Positions 51,687 to 59,375 of a stretch of 64,000 nt of DNA are shown here, piece by piece; position 1 is the stretch's first letter; each line of letters opens with the position of its first letter. Under the pieces are notes generated by a model. It was not told the DNA's origin. It saw only the letters and a program-made list of their open reading frames with translations, and searched no databases. The position numbers and the translations under genes were made by a program. Source of the DNA: Pseudomonadota bacterium (GTDB lineage: Bacteria > Pseudomonadota > Alphaproteobacteria > Rhodospirillales > Magnetospirillaceae); the NCBI GenBank assembly GCA_021848545.1, contig JAJZUL010000013.1, positions 1-64,000 of the forward strand. The letters run 5' to 3'.

Positions 51687-52138
51687 GGTGGATCTCCCAT
51701 GGCCAGGGCAATCAGGCGGTCGAGGCCGGCGCTGGCCGGCAGGCGCGCCGCTTCCCGCGGCGTGAACCAGCCCAGTTCGGCCGCGTCGTCGCCGGCTTGT
51801 ATCCGATCCGACAGCGGGCGGCACAAAAACGCCGTCAGCACATAGTGATAGCGCACCCGGCCGGTTTCGTCGCGGCGGATGACGTCGAACACGTCGAGAA
51901 TCCGATCGGTACGGGCCGTAAGACCGGTTTCCTCGGCCAGTTCCCGGCAGGCGGCCTCGGCCGCGCTTTCGCCCAGTTCGATCAGGCCGCCGGGAAAGCC
52001 CCACAGGCCCTGATCCGGCGCCTTGGCCCGCCGGGCCAACAGGACCGCGCCGGCCTTGACCACCACCGCCACCACGCCGGGCAAGGGATGGGCGGGATAA
52101 ACCCGCCCATCGTCCCCGTTTCCCGGCGGCGCGGCCAT
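51683..52138 (-). CDS. Nudix hydrolase
   Basis: A 151-aa Nudix pyrophosphohydrolase. The complete Nudix box runs from GFPGGLIELGES through AAEAACRELAEETGL (pattern Gx5Ex7REUxEExGU), residues about 46-72. The N-terminal VVAVVVKAGAVLLARRAKAP and the following RTDRILDVFDVI fit ADP-ribose pyrophosphatase-like or NUDT-type members. The substrate cannot be decided from the motif. It is coupled to maiA by a 4-bp overlap and lies 6 bp downstream of prk, so prk, nudix and maiA are probably one transcript. Confidence 0.9.
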   Translation of the reverse strand: MAAPPGNGDDGRVYPAHPLPGVVAVVVKAGAVLLARRAKAPDQGLWGFPGGLIELGESAAEAACRELAEETGLTARTDRILDVFDVIRRDETGRVRYHYVLTAFLCRPLSDRIQAGDDAAELGWFTPREAARLPASAGLDRLIALAMGDPP

Positions 52139-52144
52139 GGCCGG

Positions 52145-53038
52145 TTACGACATGGCCGCTTTGCGGTCGTTCATGATCTGGCGCATGATCGGCGTCAGGA
52201 TCAGTTCCATGGCCAAGCCCATCTTGCCGCCGGGGACGACGATGGTGTTGCGCCGGCTCATGAACGAATCCTTGATCATCTGCAGCATGTAGGGGAAATC
52301 GACGGTGAACCGCTCCAGCTTGCGGAAGCGGATCACCACCAGGCTTTCATCCGGGGTGGGGATGTCGCGGGCGATGATCGGGTCCGAGGTGTCGACGATC
52401 GGCACCCGCTGGAAGTTGATGTCGGTCGATTTGAACTGCGGCACGATGTAATGCACGTAATCGTGCATGCGGCGCAGGATGGTGTCCATGACCGCTTCCT
52501 CGGAATAGCCGCGCTGCTTGGTGTCGCGGTGGATCTTCTGAATCCATTCGAGGTTGAGCACCGGCACCACGCCGATCTTGAGGTCGGCATGCCGCGCCAC
52601 GTTCGCTTCCGGCGTCTTCACGCAGCCGTGAAGCCCTTCGTAGAACAGGCAGTCGGTATTCGCCGGCATGTCCTCCCACGGGGTGAATTCGCCGGCCTTG
52701 ACGTTGTGCTGGGCGAAGCGCTGGGCTTCCTCGTCGTTATGGATGTAGAAGCGCCGCTTGCAGGTGCCGGTTTCGCCGTAATGGGCGAAGGTGTCGGCCA
52801 GTTCGGCGAACAGATTGGCTTCCGGTCCGAAATGGCTGAAATGATGGTTGCCCGCCTTTTCCGCCTCAGCCATCGCCGCCTTCATATCGACCCGGTTGAA
52901 GCGGTGGAAGCTGTCGCCTTCGATGATGCCGGGGGTGATGCCCTCACGCCGGAACATATGCTCGAAGGCTTCCTTGACGGTGCTGGTGCCGGCGCCCGAT
53001 GATCCGGTGACGGCGATGATCGGATACTTTCTCGACAC
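52145..53038 (-). CDS. prk: Phosphoribulokinase
   Basis: PRK phosphorylates ribulose 5-phosphate to ribulose 1,5-bisphosphate, the committed Calvin-Benson-Bassham step. The 297-aa protein is the bacterial (class I) type. The P-loop GSSGAGTST is at residues 12-20. Further blocks are IIEGDSFHRFNRVDMK, HFSHFGPEANLFAELADTF, LFYEGLHG (Walker B-like) and VPVLNLEWIQKIHRDTKQRG. GTG 53038 follows GAGGGG eight bases upstream. RuBisCO and other cbb genes are not in the window. Presence of prk indicates potential autotrophy, consistent with microaerobic Rhodospirillales. Confidence 0.96.
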   Translation of the reverse strand: MSRKYPIIAVTGSSGAGTSTVKEAFEHMFRREGITPGIIEGDSFHRFNRVDMKAAMAEAEKAGNHHFSHFGPEANLFAELADTFAHYGETGTCKRRFYIHNDEEAQRFAQHNVKAGEFTPWEDMPANTDCLFYEGLHGCVKTPEANVARHADLKIGVVPVLNLEWIQKIHRDTKQRGYSEEAVMDTILRRMHDYVHYIVPQFKSTDINFQRVPIVDTSDPIIARDIPTPDESLVVIRFRKLERFTVDFPYMLQMIKDSFMSRRNTIVVPGGKMGLAMELILTPIMRQIMNDRKAAMS

Positions 53039-53367
53039 GGTTATCACCCCTCTTCTTGAAACATTTCCTTGTTGGGATTGTTGGGGAAATCCGCGAGGGC
53101 CCGGCCCGCGATCAGAATTCCCATACCCACGCCACAGCCATTTCCCACGGGCGGCAGCGCATCCGCCCGTTCCGGTCCGGCAAGCGGGATGCCGCCGCCA
53201 CACTACCGTTCCGGCCGGCGCATTTCGAGTCTTTCCCCGCCGTTCCGGCCCCTGTGGTGTGATGGGCGGCGCACTCTGCCGCAGCGGGGGCGGTCCGCGG
53301 AACACCCGGACAGGGAATTTTTATAGGACCAAAAGGGGAGTTTGAAAACAGTCATATCGGGTGGGGA
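53039..53367. other. Intergenic region upstream of prk
   Basis: No credible gene. It should hold the prk promoter and, if present, a regulator site such as for CbbR, but I saw no clear TNA-N7-8-TNA palindrome I could defend. Confidence 0.4.
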
Positions 53368-53552
53368 CAGGGGAATCGGGTGAACCCGCTTCCCCTGCAT
53401 TATGTATATTTCCCTCAATCGCCGGGCGGGCGCGTCCGCGCCCTTGGCTATCCTCGCTTGCGCTCCGAGGCCCCGATGGAGCCTCTCCGCACGCTGCGGC
53501 GGCCTCAACGGCCTAGTCGCTCCGCTCCAACGCGCCTTCACCCGATGACCCT
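53368..53552 (+). repeat. Dispersed repeat family A copy with internal module
   Basis: Full copy. It begins CAGGGGAATCGGGTGAACCC at 53368 and ends TTCACCCGATGACCC. It includes the optional module CCGAGGCCCCGATGGAGCCT..CCGCACG absent from the copies at 37251 and 55568. Confidence 0.9.
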
Positions 53553-53703
53553 GCGGGTGGGGACGGTCCCGACGGACGGCCGGAACATAAACATGTCATT
53601 TTACAAATTATTGAGTTGTGGCACACTTGCCGCACAAAATGTTGCGGGTCGGTTGGCCCGATACGGGTAGACCCGCCACTCTCCGGCAGAAAGGGTAGTG
53701 GAA

Positions 53704-53934
53704 ATGGACGACATTGATTTTGCCACCGAACGGGCGGAGACCTTCAACGCCACCGCTCTGCAAATGGTATTGCGGCGCCAGTCGGCGGCGGTTTCGACCG
53801 GAATCTGTCTGTCCTGTAGCGAACCCATCGAGACCGAGCGGCTGGAAGCCAATCCCCATGCCCGCCATTGCTGCGATTGCGCCGCCGAGGAAGAGGCGGT
53901 GAGCCGCCGGGTCAAGCGCTGCGGCCCCCGCTGA
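53704..53934 (+). CDS. TraR/DksA-type zinc-finger protein
   Basis: A 76-aa protein with the DksA/TraR C4 zinc finger: GICLSCSEPIETERLEANPH, then ARHCCDCAAEEE. The Cys pairs are CLSC and CCDC, followed by a basic tail. This short form without the long coiled coil resembles plasmid/phage TraR and chromosomal C4-type proteins that bind the RNA polymerase secondary channel and modulate promoters. ATG 53704 is preferred to the GTG two codons before it. Nothing else phage-like is nearby. Confidence 0.82.
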   Translation: MDDIDFATERAETFNATALQMVLRRQSAAVSTGICLSCSEPIETERLEANPHARHCCDCAAEEEAVSRRVKRCGPR

Positions 53935-54072
53935 TCCGAACGCGCCGGGCCGTTTCCGCGTTTTATTGGCCGGTGCGCACCCTTGTAATGAGGGGCGCGC
54001 GGGGCCTTATGAGAGGGAGCCGCCGCTTAAGGGCGGCCGTCCCGCGGGGTCGATGTCTCCGCCGCGGAGGGA

Positions 54073-55560
54073 GTGTCAGGGCGCCCCATGTTCGGTATCA
54101 TCCGTGCGCCGGATTTCGGCCGTTTCGGCTTGGTTTGGCTTAATGTTCCGCAGCCTTTGTCCCTGGCCGCCGTCGCCGGCCGGGTGACGATTCTCGATTT
54201 CTGGACCTTTTGCTGCATCAATTGCGTTCATGCCCTGCCGGCCCTGCGCGGGCTGGAAGAGACGTTCCCGCGCGAGGTCACCGTCATCGGCGTCCATTCG
54301 CCGAAATTCCCGCATGAGCGGGATGCCGCCCAGCTTCGCCACGCCATCGCCCGCTACGACATCCACCATCCGGTGGTGCACGATCCCGCCATGATCCTGT
54401 GGCGCGAATACGGGGTTCGCGCCTGGCCGACCCTGGTGTTCCTGTCTCCCGATGGGCGGGTCATCGGCCAGATGGCGGGAGAGCCCGACCCCGACCGGCT
54501 GGTCCAGGGGGTGGGGGCGATGATCGACCGCTTCTGGGAACGGGGCGCGTTGAAACCCGATCTGATGGCGCCCGTCATCCACGCCGAACCGGGCGGCGCC
54601 CTGCGCTTTCCCGGCAAGATCAAGCCCTGTCCGCCCAATGCCGCCACCCCCGATTCCGCCTGGGCGGTGGCGGATACGGGGCACCATCAGATCGTGGTGG
54701 TGAGCGATGACGGCCGCGAACTGGCGCGCTACGGTTCCGGGCGGGCCGGGTTCGAGGATGGCGGGGCCGAGGAGGCCGGGTTCGACGGTCCCGAGGGATT
54801 GGCCTGCGACGAGGCCGCCATCTGGGTGGCCGACACCCGCAACCACGCCATTCGCCGCATCGACCGCCTGACCGGAGCGGTCGAGACCGTGGCCGGTTGC
54901 GGCTGGCGGGGGATGGCGCTCTACCGCGCCGATCCGGCGCCGGAGGTGGCGCTGGCTTCGCCCTGGGATCTGGCTCTGGGCGATAACGTCCTTTATTTCG
55001 CCAATGCCGGCACCCATCAGGTGGGAATTATCGATCTGGCCGATTATTCATTGCGGCCCCTGGTGGGTAGCGGAATCGAGGGTCTTGTCGACGGAACGGG
55101 CCGGCAGGCGGCGCTGGCCCAGCCCAGCGGTCTGGCCCTGAACGATGCCGGGGATCGTCTGTATGTGGCCGACAGCGAGACTTCGGCCGTGCGCCGGGTC
55201 CGACTGGGGGCCACGCCCGAAATCGAGACGGTGGTCGGCGCCGGCCTGTTCGATTTCGGCCATGTCAACGGCGCCCTGGCCACCGCCCGTCTTCAGCATC
55301 CCCTGGGGGTGGCCGTGGCCGGCGGCCGCCTTTACGTCGCCGACAGCTTCAATTCGGCGGTGCGGGTGGTCGAGCCGGATCGCGACAATGTCGCCGATCT
55401 GGAATGGGGAGGCTGCCTGGATCCCGCCTGCCGGCCGTTGTCGGAACCGGCGGGGGTGACTGTTGCCGCCGACGGGCGATTGTTGATCAGCGACACCAAC
55501 AATCACCGCATTCTGGTCTGGTATCCGGAGACGGGCGAAAGCCGAACCTGGTTCGCGTGA
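54073..55560 (+). CDS. Thioredoxin-like domain plus NHL beta-propeller protein (NHLRC2-like)
   Basis: A 495-aa protein. The N-terminal thioredoxin/TlpA-like domain (residues about 20-165) has the redox motif FWTFCCINCVHAL with the CxxC pair Cys48 and Cys51, then RAWPTLVFLSPDG. A six-bladed NHL propeller follows (about 190-490: AVADTGHHQIVVV, EGLACDEAAIWVADTRNHAI, LYVADSETSAVRRVRL, GRLLISDTNNHRILVW). The layout matches the bacterial counterparts of animal NHLRC2, whose biochemical role is open. No signal peptide is visible, so it is probably cytoplasmic. GTG 54073 has GGAGG just upstream; ATG 54088 is an alternative. Confidence 0.9.
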   Translation: MSGRPMFGIIRAPDFGRFGLVWLNVPQPLSLAAVAGRVTILDFWTFCCINCVHALPALRGLEETFPREVTVIGVHSPKFPHERDAAQLRHAIARYDIHHPVVHDPAMILWREYGVRAWPTLVFLSPDGRVIGQMAGEPDPDRLVQGVGAMIDRFWERGALKPDLMAPVIHAEPGGALRFPGKIKPCPPNAATPDSAWAVADTGHHQIVVVSDDGRELARYGSGRAGFEDGGAEEAGFDGPEGLACDEAAIWVADTRNHAIRRIDRLTGAVETVAGCGWRGMALYRADPAPEVALASPWDLALGDNVLYFANAGTHQVGIIDLADYSLRPLVGSGIEGLVDGTGRQAALAQPSGLALNDAGDRLYVADSETSAVRRVRLGATPEIETVVGAGLFDFGHVNGALATARLQHPLGVAVAGGRLYVADSFNSAVRVVEPDRDNVADLEWGGCLDPACRPLSEPAGVTVAADGRLLISDTNNHRILVWYPETGESRTWFA

Positions 55561-55567
55561 CTTTGCT

Positions 55568-55718
55568 TCAGGGGAAACGGGTGAACCCGCTTCCCCTGGA
55601 TTATGCATATTTCCCTCGCCGGGCGGGCGCGTCCGCGCCCTGGGCTATCCTCGCTTGCGCTGCGGCGGCCTCAACGGCCTAGTCGCTCCGCTCCAAGTCG
55701 CCTTCACCCGATTCCCTG
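55568..55718 (+). repeat. Dispersed repeat family A copy
   Basis: Copy without the optional module, 7 bp after the NHL-propeller gene's stop. It runs from CAGGGGAAACGGGTGAACCC to CACCCGATTCCCTG. Confidence 0.9.
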
Positions 55719-55771
55719 ACCGCCGCTTCAACGGATTGTTCATGGCGGCGAAACTGCGTATCGTGCCGGCC

Positions 55772-56074
55772 ATGTCCAAGAGCCGCACCGAAATCATCGA
55801 CGATCTGGAAAATTACATCGCGCGCAACGGGGGCCGGTTCGGCGAATGGTACGTGTCGGCCACCGGCACGCCTCGGGCGACTCTGTTCAAGCGCCACGGC
55901 GTCCGTGACAAGGGCGACGCCTGGATCGCGCGGTCGTCCAAGGACGAATACGAAGCCGCCGACGTGGTCGATTATTTCCTCGACACCCGCCATACCCGTG
56001 GCGCCCGCAGCCAGAAGCGGGACGTGGACCTGTATGTCTATGCCTACAAGGTCAAATCCCACACCAAGCCTTAG
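55772..56074 (+). CDS. Conserved hypothetical protein of about 100 aa
   Basis: A 100-aa soluble protein. Its pattern (FGEWYVSATGTPRATLFKRH, then DAWIARSS, YEAADVVDYFLDTRHTRGAR, and terminal YVYAYKVKSHT) is that of a conserved family I have seen in many alphaproteobacteria, with the invariant FGEWYVG-like and VYAYK blocks. No function is known. ATG 55772 is preferred; ATG 55742 would add ten residues. The TAG stop overlaps the first bases of a family B palindrome. Confidence 0.75.
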   Translation: MSKSRTEIIDDLENYIARNGGRFGEWYVSATGTPRATLFKRHGVRDKGDAWIARSSKDEYEAADVVDYFLDTRHTRGARSQKRDVDLYVYAYKVKSHTKP

Positions 56075-56216
56075 AGCCTGACCCGAAAGTCGCCATGGCG
56101 GCCTGCAAATGGCGGTTTTCTGCGCTTCCGCTGCTCACGTACATAAAGTACGCTCCGCTGCGGTTCTCGAAAACCGCCATTTTCGGCTCACCCTGCCGAC
56201 TTTCGGGTCGGGCTCT
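56073..56216. repeat. Palindromic repeat family B, copy 4
   Basis: A 144-bp palindrome between convergent genes. Its first base lies inside the TAG stop of the upstream gene, and its last base is the last base of the ada stop codon (minus strand). Outer arms are AGAGCCTGACCCGAAAGTCG and CGACTTTCGGGTCGGGCTCT. Confidence 0.93.
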
Positions 56217-57292
56217 TAAGTTTTCCGGCTCCGCTTCTCCCGCTCGATGAGAGTCCGTTTGCGCTCCGCCCCCCAGCGATAGCCGGCCGTGTCGCCGTCG
56301 CCGCGCACCAGACGGTGGCAGGGAATGGCCACCGCCAGCGGGTTGGCGGCGCAGGCGCCGGCCACTGCCCGCGCGCCGCGCGGCAGGCCCAAGGCGGCGG
56401 CCAGCTCGCCATAGGACAGGGTGGTTCCCGGCGGGATGGCGCGCAACGCCGTCCAGACCCGTTGCTGAAAGGCGGTGCCGCGGATGTCCAGAGGAAGAAC
56501 GTGGGCGCCGGCCGGATCGTCGATCAGGGCGATCACGTCGGCCACCAGGCGACCGAGGCCGCCGTCGCCATCCACCAGATCGGCCTTGGGGAAGCGGCGG
56601 CGCAAATCCGCGGTCAACAGCGCCGGATCGTCGCCGATCAGGATGGCGCAGACGCCCTTGTCGGTGACGGCCACCAGAACCCGGCCCAGGGACGAGGTGC
56701 CCAACGCGGTGCGGATGATTTCGCCGGCGCCGCCGGCGCGCCAGGCGCTGGGGGTCATGCCCAGCATGAAGTCGGCGGCGGCGTAGAACCGGCCGCTGGA
56801 ATTGAAGCCGGCATCGTACAAAGCTTCCGTGATCGTCGGGGCCAGCGTCAGATCGCGGCGGACGCGACCGGCCCGGCAGGCGGCGCCATAGGCCTTGGGC
56901 GTCACGCCGGTCGCCGCCTTGAACAGGCGGTGGAAATGGTGGGGGCTGAAACCGGCCGCGCCCGCCAGTTCGGCCAGATGGGGCGGCTCATCGGCCTCGG
57001 CGATGCGCCGGCAGGCTGCGATGACCACATCCAGGTGGGGATCGGCCGATCGCTCCCGGTCGGGATGGCACCGCCGGCACGGGCGGAATCCGCACGCTTC
57101 CGCCGCCTTGCCGTCGGCGTGAAAGCGCACGTTCTCGCGCCGGGGGCGCCGCGACGGGCAGGAGGGACGGCAATAAACGCCGGTGGTGGCCACCGAATAG
57201 CGGAAATACGCATCGGCGGTGCGGTCGCGGCCGAGGATGGCGGACCATTTATCGTCGTCGGTGGCATAGGATGGCGTGGCGAACATGGGCAT
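56216..57292 (-). CDS. ada: Bifunctional Ada: AraC-type activator and O6-alkylguanine-DNA methyltransferase
   Basis: Ada repairs alkylated DNA and, once methylated, activates the adaptive response. In order: the N-terminal Zn/Cys domain (Cys41, Cys45, and CGFRPCRRC further on, matching E. coli Cys38/42/69/72), an AraC-type helix-turn-helix (LAELAGAAGFSPHHFHRLFK; SGRFYAAADFMLGMTPSAWR), and the C-terminal methyltransferase domain with active-site Cys in AIPCHRLVRGDG. The 358-aa length is full. It is divergent from a 2OG-Fe(II) oxygenase and alkA, an arrangement that suggests Ada controls both from the 154-bp gap 57293-57446. ATG 57292 or 57286 starts the protein. Confidence 0.95.
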   Translation of the reverse strand: MPMFATPSYATDDDKWSAILGRDRTADAYFRYSVATTGVYCRPSCPSRRPRRENVRFHADGKAAEACGFRPCRRCHPDRERSADPHLDVVIAACRRIAEADEPPHLAELAGAAGFSPHHFHRLFKAATGVTPKAYGAACRAGRVRRDLTLAPTITEALYDAGFNSSGRFYAAADFMLGMTPSAWRAGGAGEIIRTALGTSSLGRVLVAVTDKGVCAILIGDDPALLTADLRRRFPKADLVDGDGGLGRLVADVIALIDDPAGAHVLPLDIRGTAFQQRVWTALRAIPPGTTLSYGELAAALGLPRGARAVAGACAANPLAVAIPCHRLVRGDGDTAGYRWGAERKRTLIEREKRSRKT

Positions 57293-57446
57293 GGGTCCGG
57301 TGGCTGGCGACGGACCGATGGTGATCCGGGCCGGGGCGGGGCGCACTCCGAATATTGCGCTTCAATTCGATCGCAAGGATCGGGATGTGGTGTCGCAACG
57401 GCCACGGCACAGTCGCGCCGATCCAGTATGACGCAACGAGGGAAAC

Positions 57447-58157
57447 ATGGACGAGGATTTGGCCGGGCGCATAAAGGCGCTGGATTGGAGCGGAATCGGG
57501 GCCGCTCTCGACGAAAACGGCTGGGCGGTGATTCCCGGCCTGTTGACGTCCGACCAATGCGCGGCCGTCGCCGGCCTGTACGAACGGCCGGGTATGTTTC
57601 GCAGCCGGGTGATCATGGCCCGCCATAATTTCGGGCGCGGCGAATACGGCTATTTCGCCTATCCGCTGCCCGATCCGGTGGCGGCGCTGCGCCGGGGCCT
57701 GTATCCGGGGCTGGCCGCCATCGCCAATCGCTGGGCGGCGCGTTTGGGCGCGGAGGAGCGTTTCCCGCCCGTTCTCGACGATTTTCTGGAACGCTGCCAT
57801 CGGGCCGGCCAGACCCGGCCGACGCCGCTGCTGGTCCGGTATGGGGCCGGCGATTACAATTGCCTGCACCAGGATTTGTACGGCGACCACGTCTTTCCGT
57901 TGCAGGCGGCGATCCTGCTGACCGACACCGCCGATTTCGAGGGGGGCGAATTCGTGCTGACCGAGCAGCGCCCGCGCATGCAATCCCGGGTCGAGGTGGT
58001 GCCCCTGGCCCAGGGTGACGCCGTCCTGTTTCCCACCCGCCACCGGCCGGTGACGGGAACCCGCGGCGATTATCGGGTGGCGTTGCGGCACGGGGTCAGC
58101 CGCGTCCGCCGGGGCCATCGCTCCGTTCTGGGAGTCATTTTTCATGATGCCGCTTAA
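57447..58157 (+). CDS. 2OG-Fe(II) oxygenase in the alkylation-repair locus
   Basis: A 236-aa Fe(II)/2-oxoglutarate-dependent dioxygenase. The metal triad is His141 and Asp143 (NCLHQDLYGDHV) and His199 (FPTRHRP). The 2OG-binding Arg is in GDYRVALRHGVSRV. The N terminus (DENGWAVIPGLLTSDQCAAV) matches prolyl-4-hydroxylase-like members. Position between ada and alkA, with a 14-bp overlap into alkA, strongly suggests a role in alkylation damage repair, perhaps oxidative demethylation by analogy with AlkB, but sequence resemblance to AlkB itself (nucleotide-recognition lid) is not evident. Chemistry is inferred from motif, role from context. Confidence 0.88.
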   Translation: MDEDLAGRIKALDWSGIGAALDENGWAVIPGLLTSDQCAAVAGLYERPGMFRSRVIMARHNFGRGEYGYFAYPLPDPVAALRRGLYPGLAAIANRWAARLGAEERFPPVLDDFLERCHRAGQTRPTPLLVRYGAGDYNCLHQDLYGDHVFPLQAAILLTDTADFEGGEFVLTEQRPRMQSRVEVVPLAQGDAVLFPTRHRPVTGTRGDYRVALRHGVSRVRRGHRSVLGVIFHDAA

Positions 58158-59058
58158 GGATTCGCTGTCCGTCGTCGTCGCCCTGCCGGCCGATTTCCGC
58201 GCCGACGAGGTGTTGGCCTTTCATCGCCGCGACCCGGCCGGGACGGCGGAACGGGTCGAGGACGGGGTGGTGGCCAAGGGCCTGTGCTGGCGGGGGGGAC
58301 CCGCCGCCCTCACGCTGCGTCCGCGGCCGGGAACGGTCGAGGCGGTGCTGGCGGTGGATGGGGAAGTCGGCGCACAGGACGGCGCGCAGGAAAGCGCGCT
58401 GGCGGCGATGGCGCGGCGGATGTTGGGGCTGGGCCAAAGGGTGGCGCCCTTCGTTCAAGCCTTTGGCGATCACCCCCAGCTCGGCCCGCTTCTGGCCCTT
58501 CGCCCCGGCCTGCGGGTGCCGCAGACCGCGACCCCGTTCGAAGCCCTGGCCTGGGCGATCATCGGTCAGCAGATCACCGTGACGGCGGCGGTTTCCATTC
58601 GCGCCCGCCTGATCCGCCAGGTGGGGGTGCGCCATTCCGGCGGACTGTGGTGTTTCCCGGACGCGCCGGCGCTGGCGCGCCAGACCCCCGAGACCCTGCG
58701 CGGCGCCGGTCTGTCGGCGGCCAAAGCGCAGGCCCTGATCGGCGTGGCCGAACGGGCGGCGGACGGCGCCTTGCCGCTGGATGAATGGGCGGCCGATCCG
58801 GTGCCGGCGGACACCATCCGCGAAACGCTGCTGGCCATTCGCGGCGTCGGTCCCTGGACGGTGGAGTATGTGCTGCTGCGGGGCTATGGCTGGCTGGACG
58901 GGTCGCTCGACGGCGATGCGGCGGTGCGTCGCGCCATCGCCCGGCTGACCGGCAAGACGGTGACCGCGGCCGAAGCCCGGTCCTGGCTGGCGCCGTTCGC
59001 GCCGTGGCGGGCCTTGGCCGCCGCCCATCTGTGGGCGTCGCTATCCACCCAGGCGTGA
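58144..59058 (+). CDS. alkA: DNA-3-methyladenine glycosylase II (AlkA-like)
   Basis: A 304-aa base-excision glycosylase removing alkylated bases. The N-terminal TBP-like domain (residues 1-90) precedes the helix-hairpin-helix GPD fold: FEALAWAIIGQQITVTAAVS, then LLAIRGVGPWTVEYVLLRGY (hairpin). The catalytic Asp follows in SLDGDAAVRRAIARL. WLAPFAPWRALAAAHLW closes the domain. The start ATG overlaps the oxygenase gene by 14 bp, so the two are translationally coupled. With ada divergent upstream this is an adaptive-response locus. Confidence 0.94.
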   Translation: MMPLKDSLSVVVALPADFRADEVLAFHRRDPAGTAERVEDGVVAKGLCWRGGPAALTLRPRPGTVEAVLAVDGEVGAQDGAQESALAAMARRMLGLGQRVAPFVQAFGDHPQLGPLLALRPGLRVPQTATPFEALAWAIIGQQITVTAAVSIRARLIRQVGVRHSGGLWCFPDAPALARQTPETLRGAGLSAAKAQALIGVAERAADGALPLDEWAADPVPADTIRETLLAIRGVGPWTVEYVLLRGYGWLDGSLDGDAAVRRAIARLTGKTVTAAEARSWLAPFAPWRALAAAHLWASLSTQA

Positions 59059-59072
59059 CGGTCCCGGCGTCT

Positions 59073-59264
59073 TCAGGCCGACTTTTTCGCCAGCGTATCG
59101 AGCTGCGCCAGAACCTGGCGCCATTTCTCGACGCCTTCGTCGGCATCGGCCGACGCCGAACGGGACCAGGCGGTGACCATTTCCGTGACGGTCTCCCGGG
59201 CTTCTTCCCAGCCGTAGGAGGTCACCAGCGCGCCCGCGATATCCTGTTTGTCCGACTTCGTCAT
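59073..59264 (-). CDS. Small hypothetical helical protein
   Basis: A 63-aa acidic, helical protein (TKSDKQDIAGALVTSYGWEE, then VEKWRQVLAQLDTLAKKSA), with no membrane helix or Cys. No family recognised. GAGGGG five bases before ATG 59264 and a well-formed promoter at 59290-59318 make it a convincing small gene. It is convergent with alkA, 14 bp apart, and divergent from the candidate ncRNA. Confidence 0.72.
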   Translation of the reverse strand: MTKSDKQDIAGALVTSYGWEEARETVTEMVTAWSRSASADADEGVEKWRQVLAQLDTLAKKSA

Positions 59265-59289
59265 ATCCACCCCTCACCGCAACGCAAAA

Positions 59290-59318
59290 ATTATACTGCA
59301 TTGCAGCAATATCGGCAA
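59290..59318 (-). promoter_or_regulatory. Sigma-70 promoter of the small helical protein
   Basis: On the minus strand, TTGCCG (59318-59313), 17 bp, then TATAAT (59295-59290). The start near 59283 leaves a leader of about 19 nt with the GAGGGG ribosome site. Confidence 0.7.
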
Positions 59319-59340
59319 GGAGTGGTTTGATCGGTTTTCT

Positions 59341-59369
59341 TTGACTTCGGAATGAATCAAATGCATAAT
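59341..59369 (+). promoter_or_regulatory. Sigma-70 promoter of the candidate ncRNA
   Basis: TTGACT (59341-59346), exactly 17 bp, then CATAAT (59364-59369), the strongest -35/-10 pair I found in the window. Expected start is about 59376. Confidence 0.75.
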
Positions 59370-59375
59370 GAAAGC

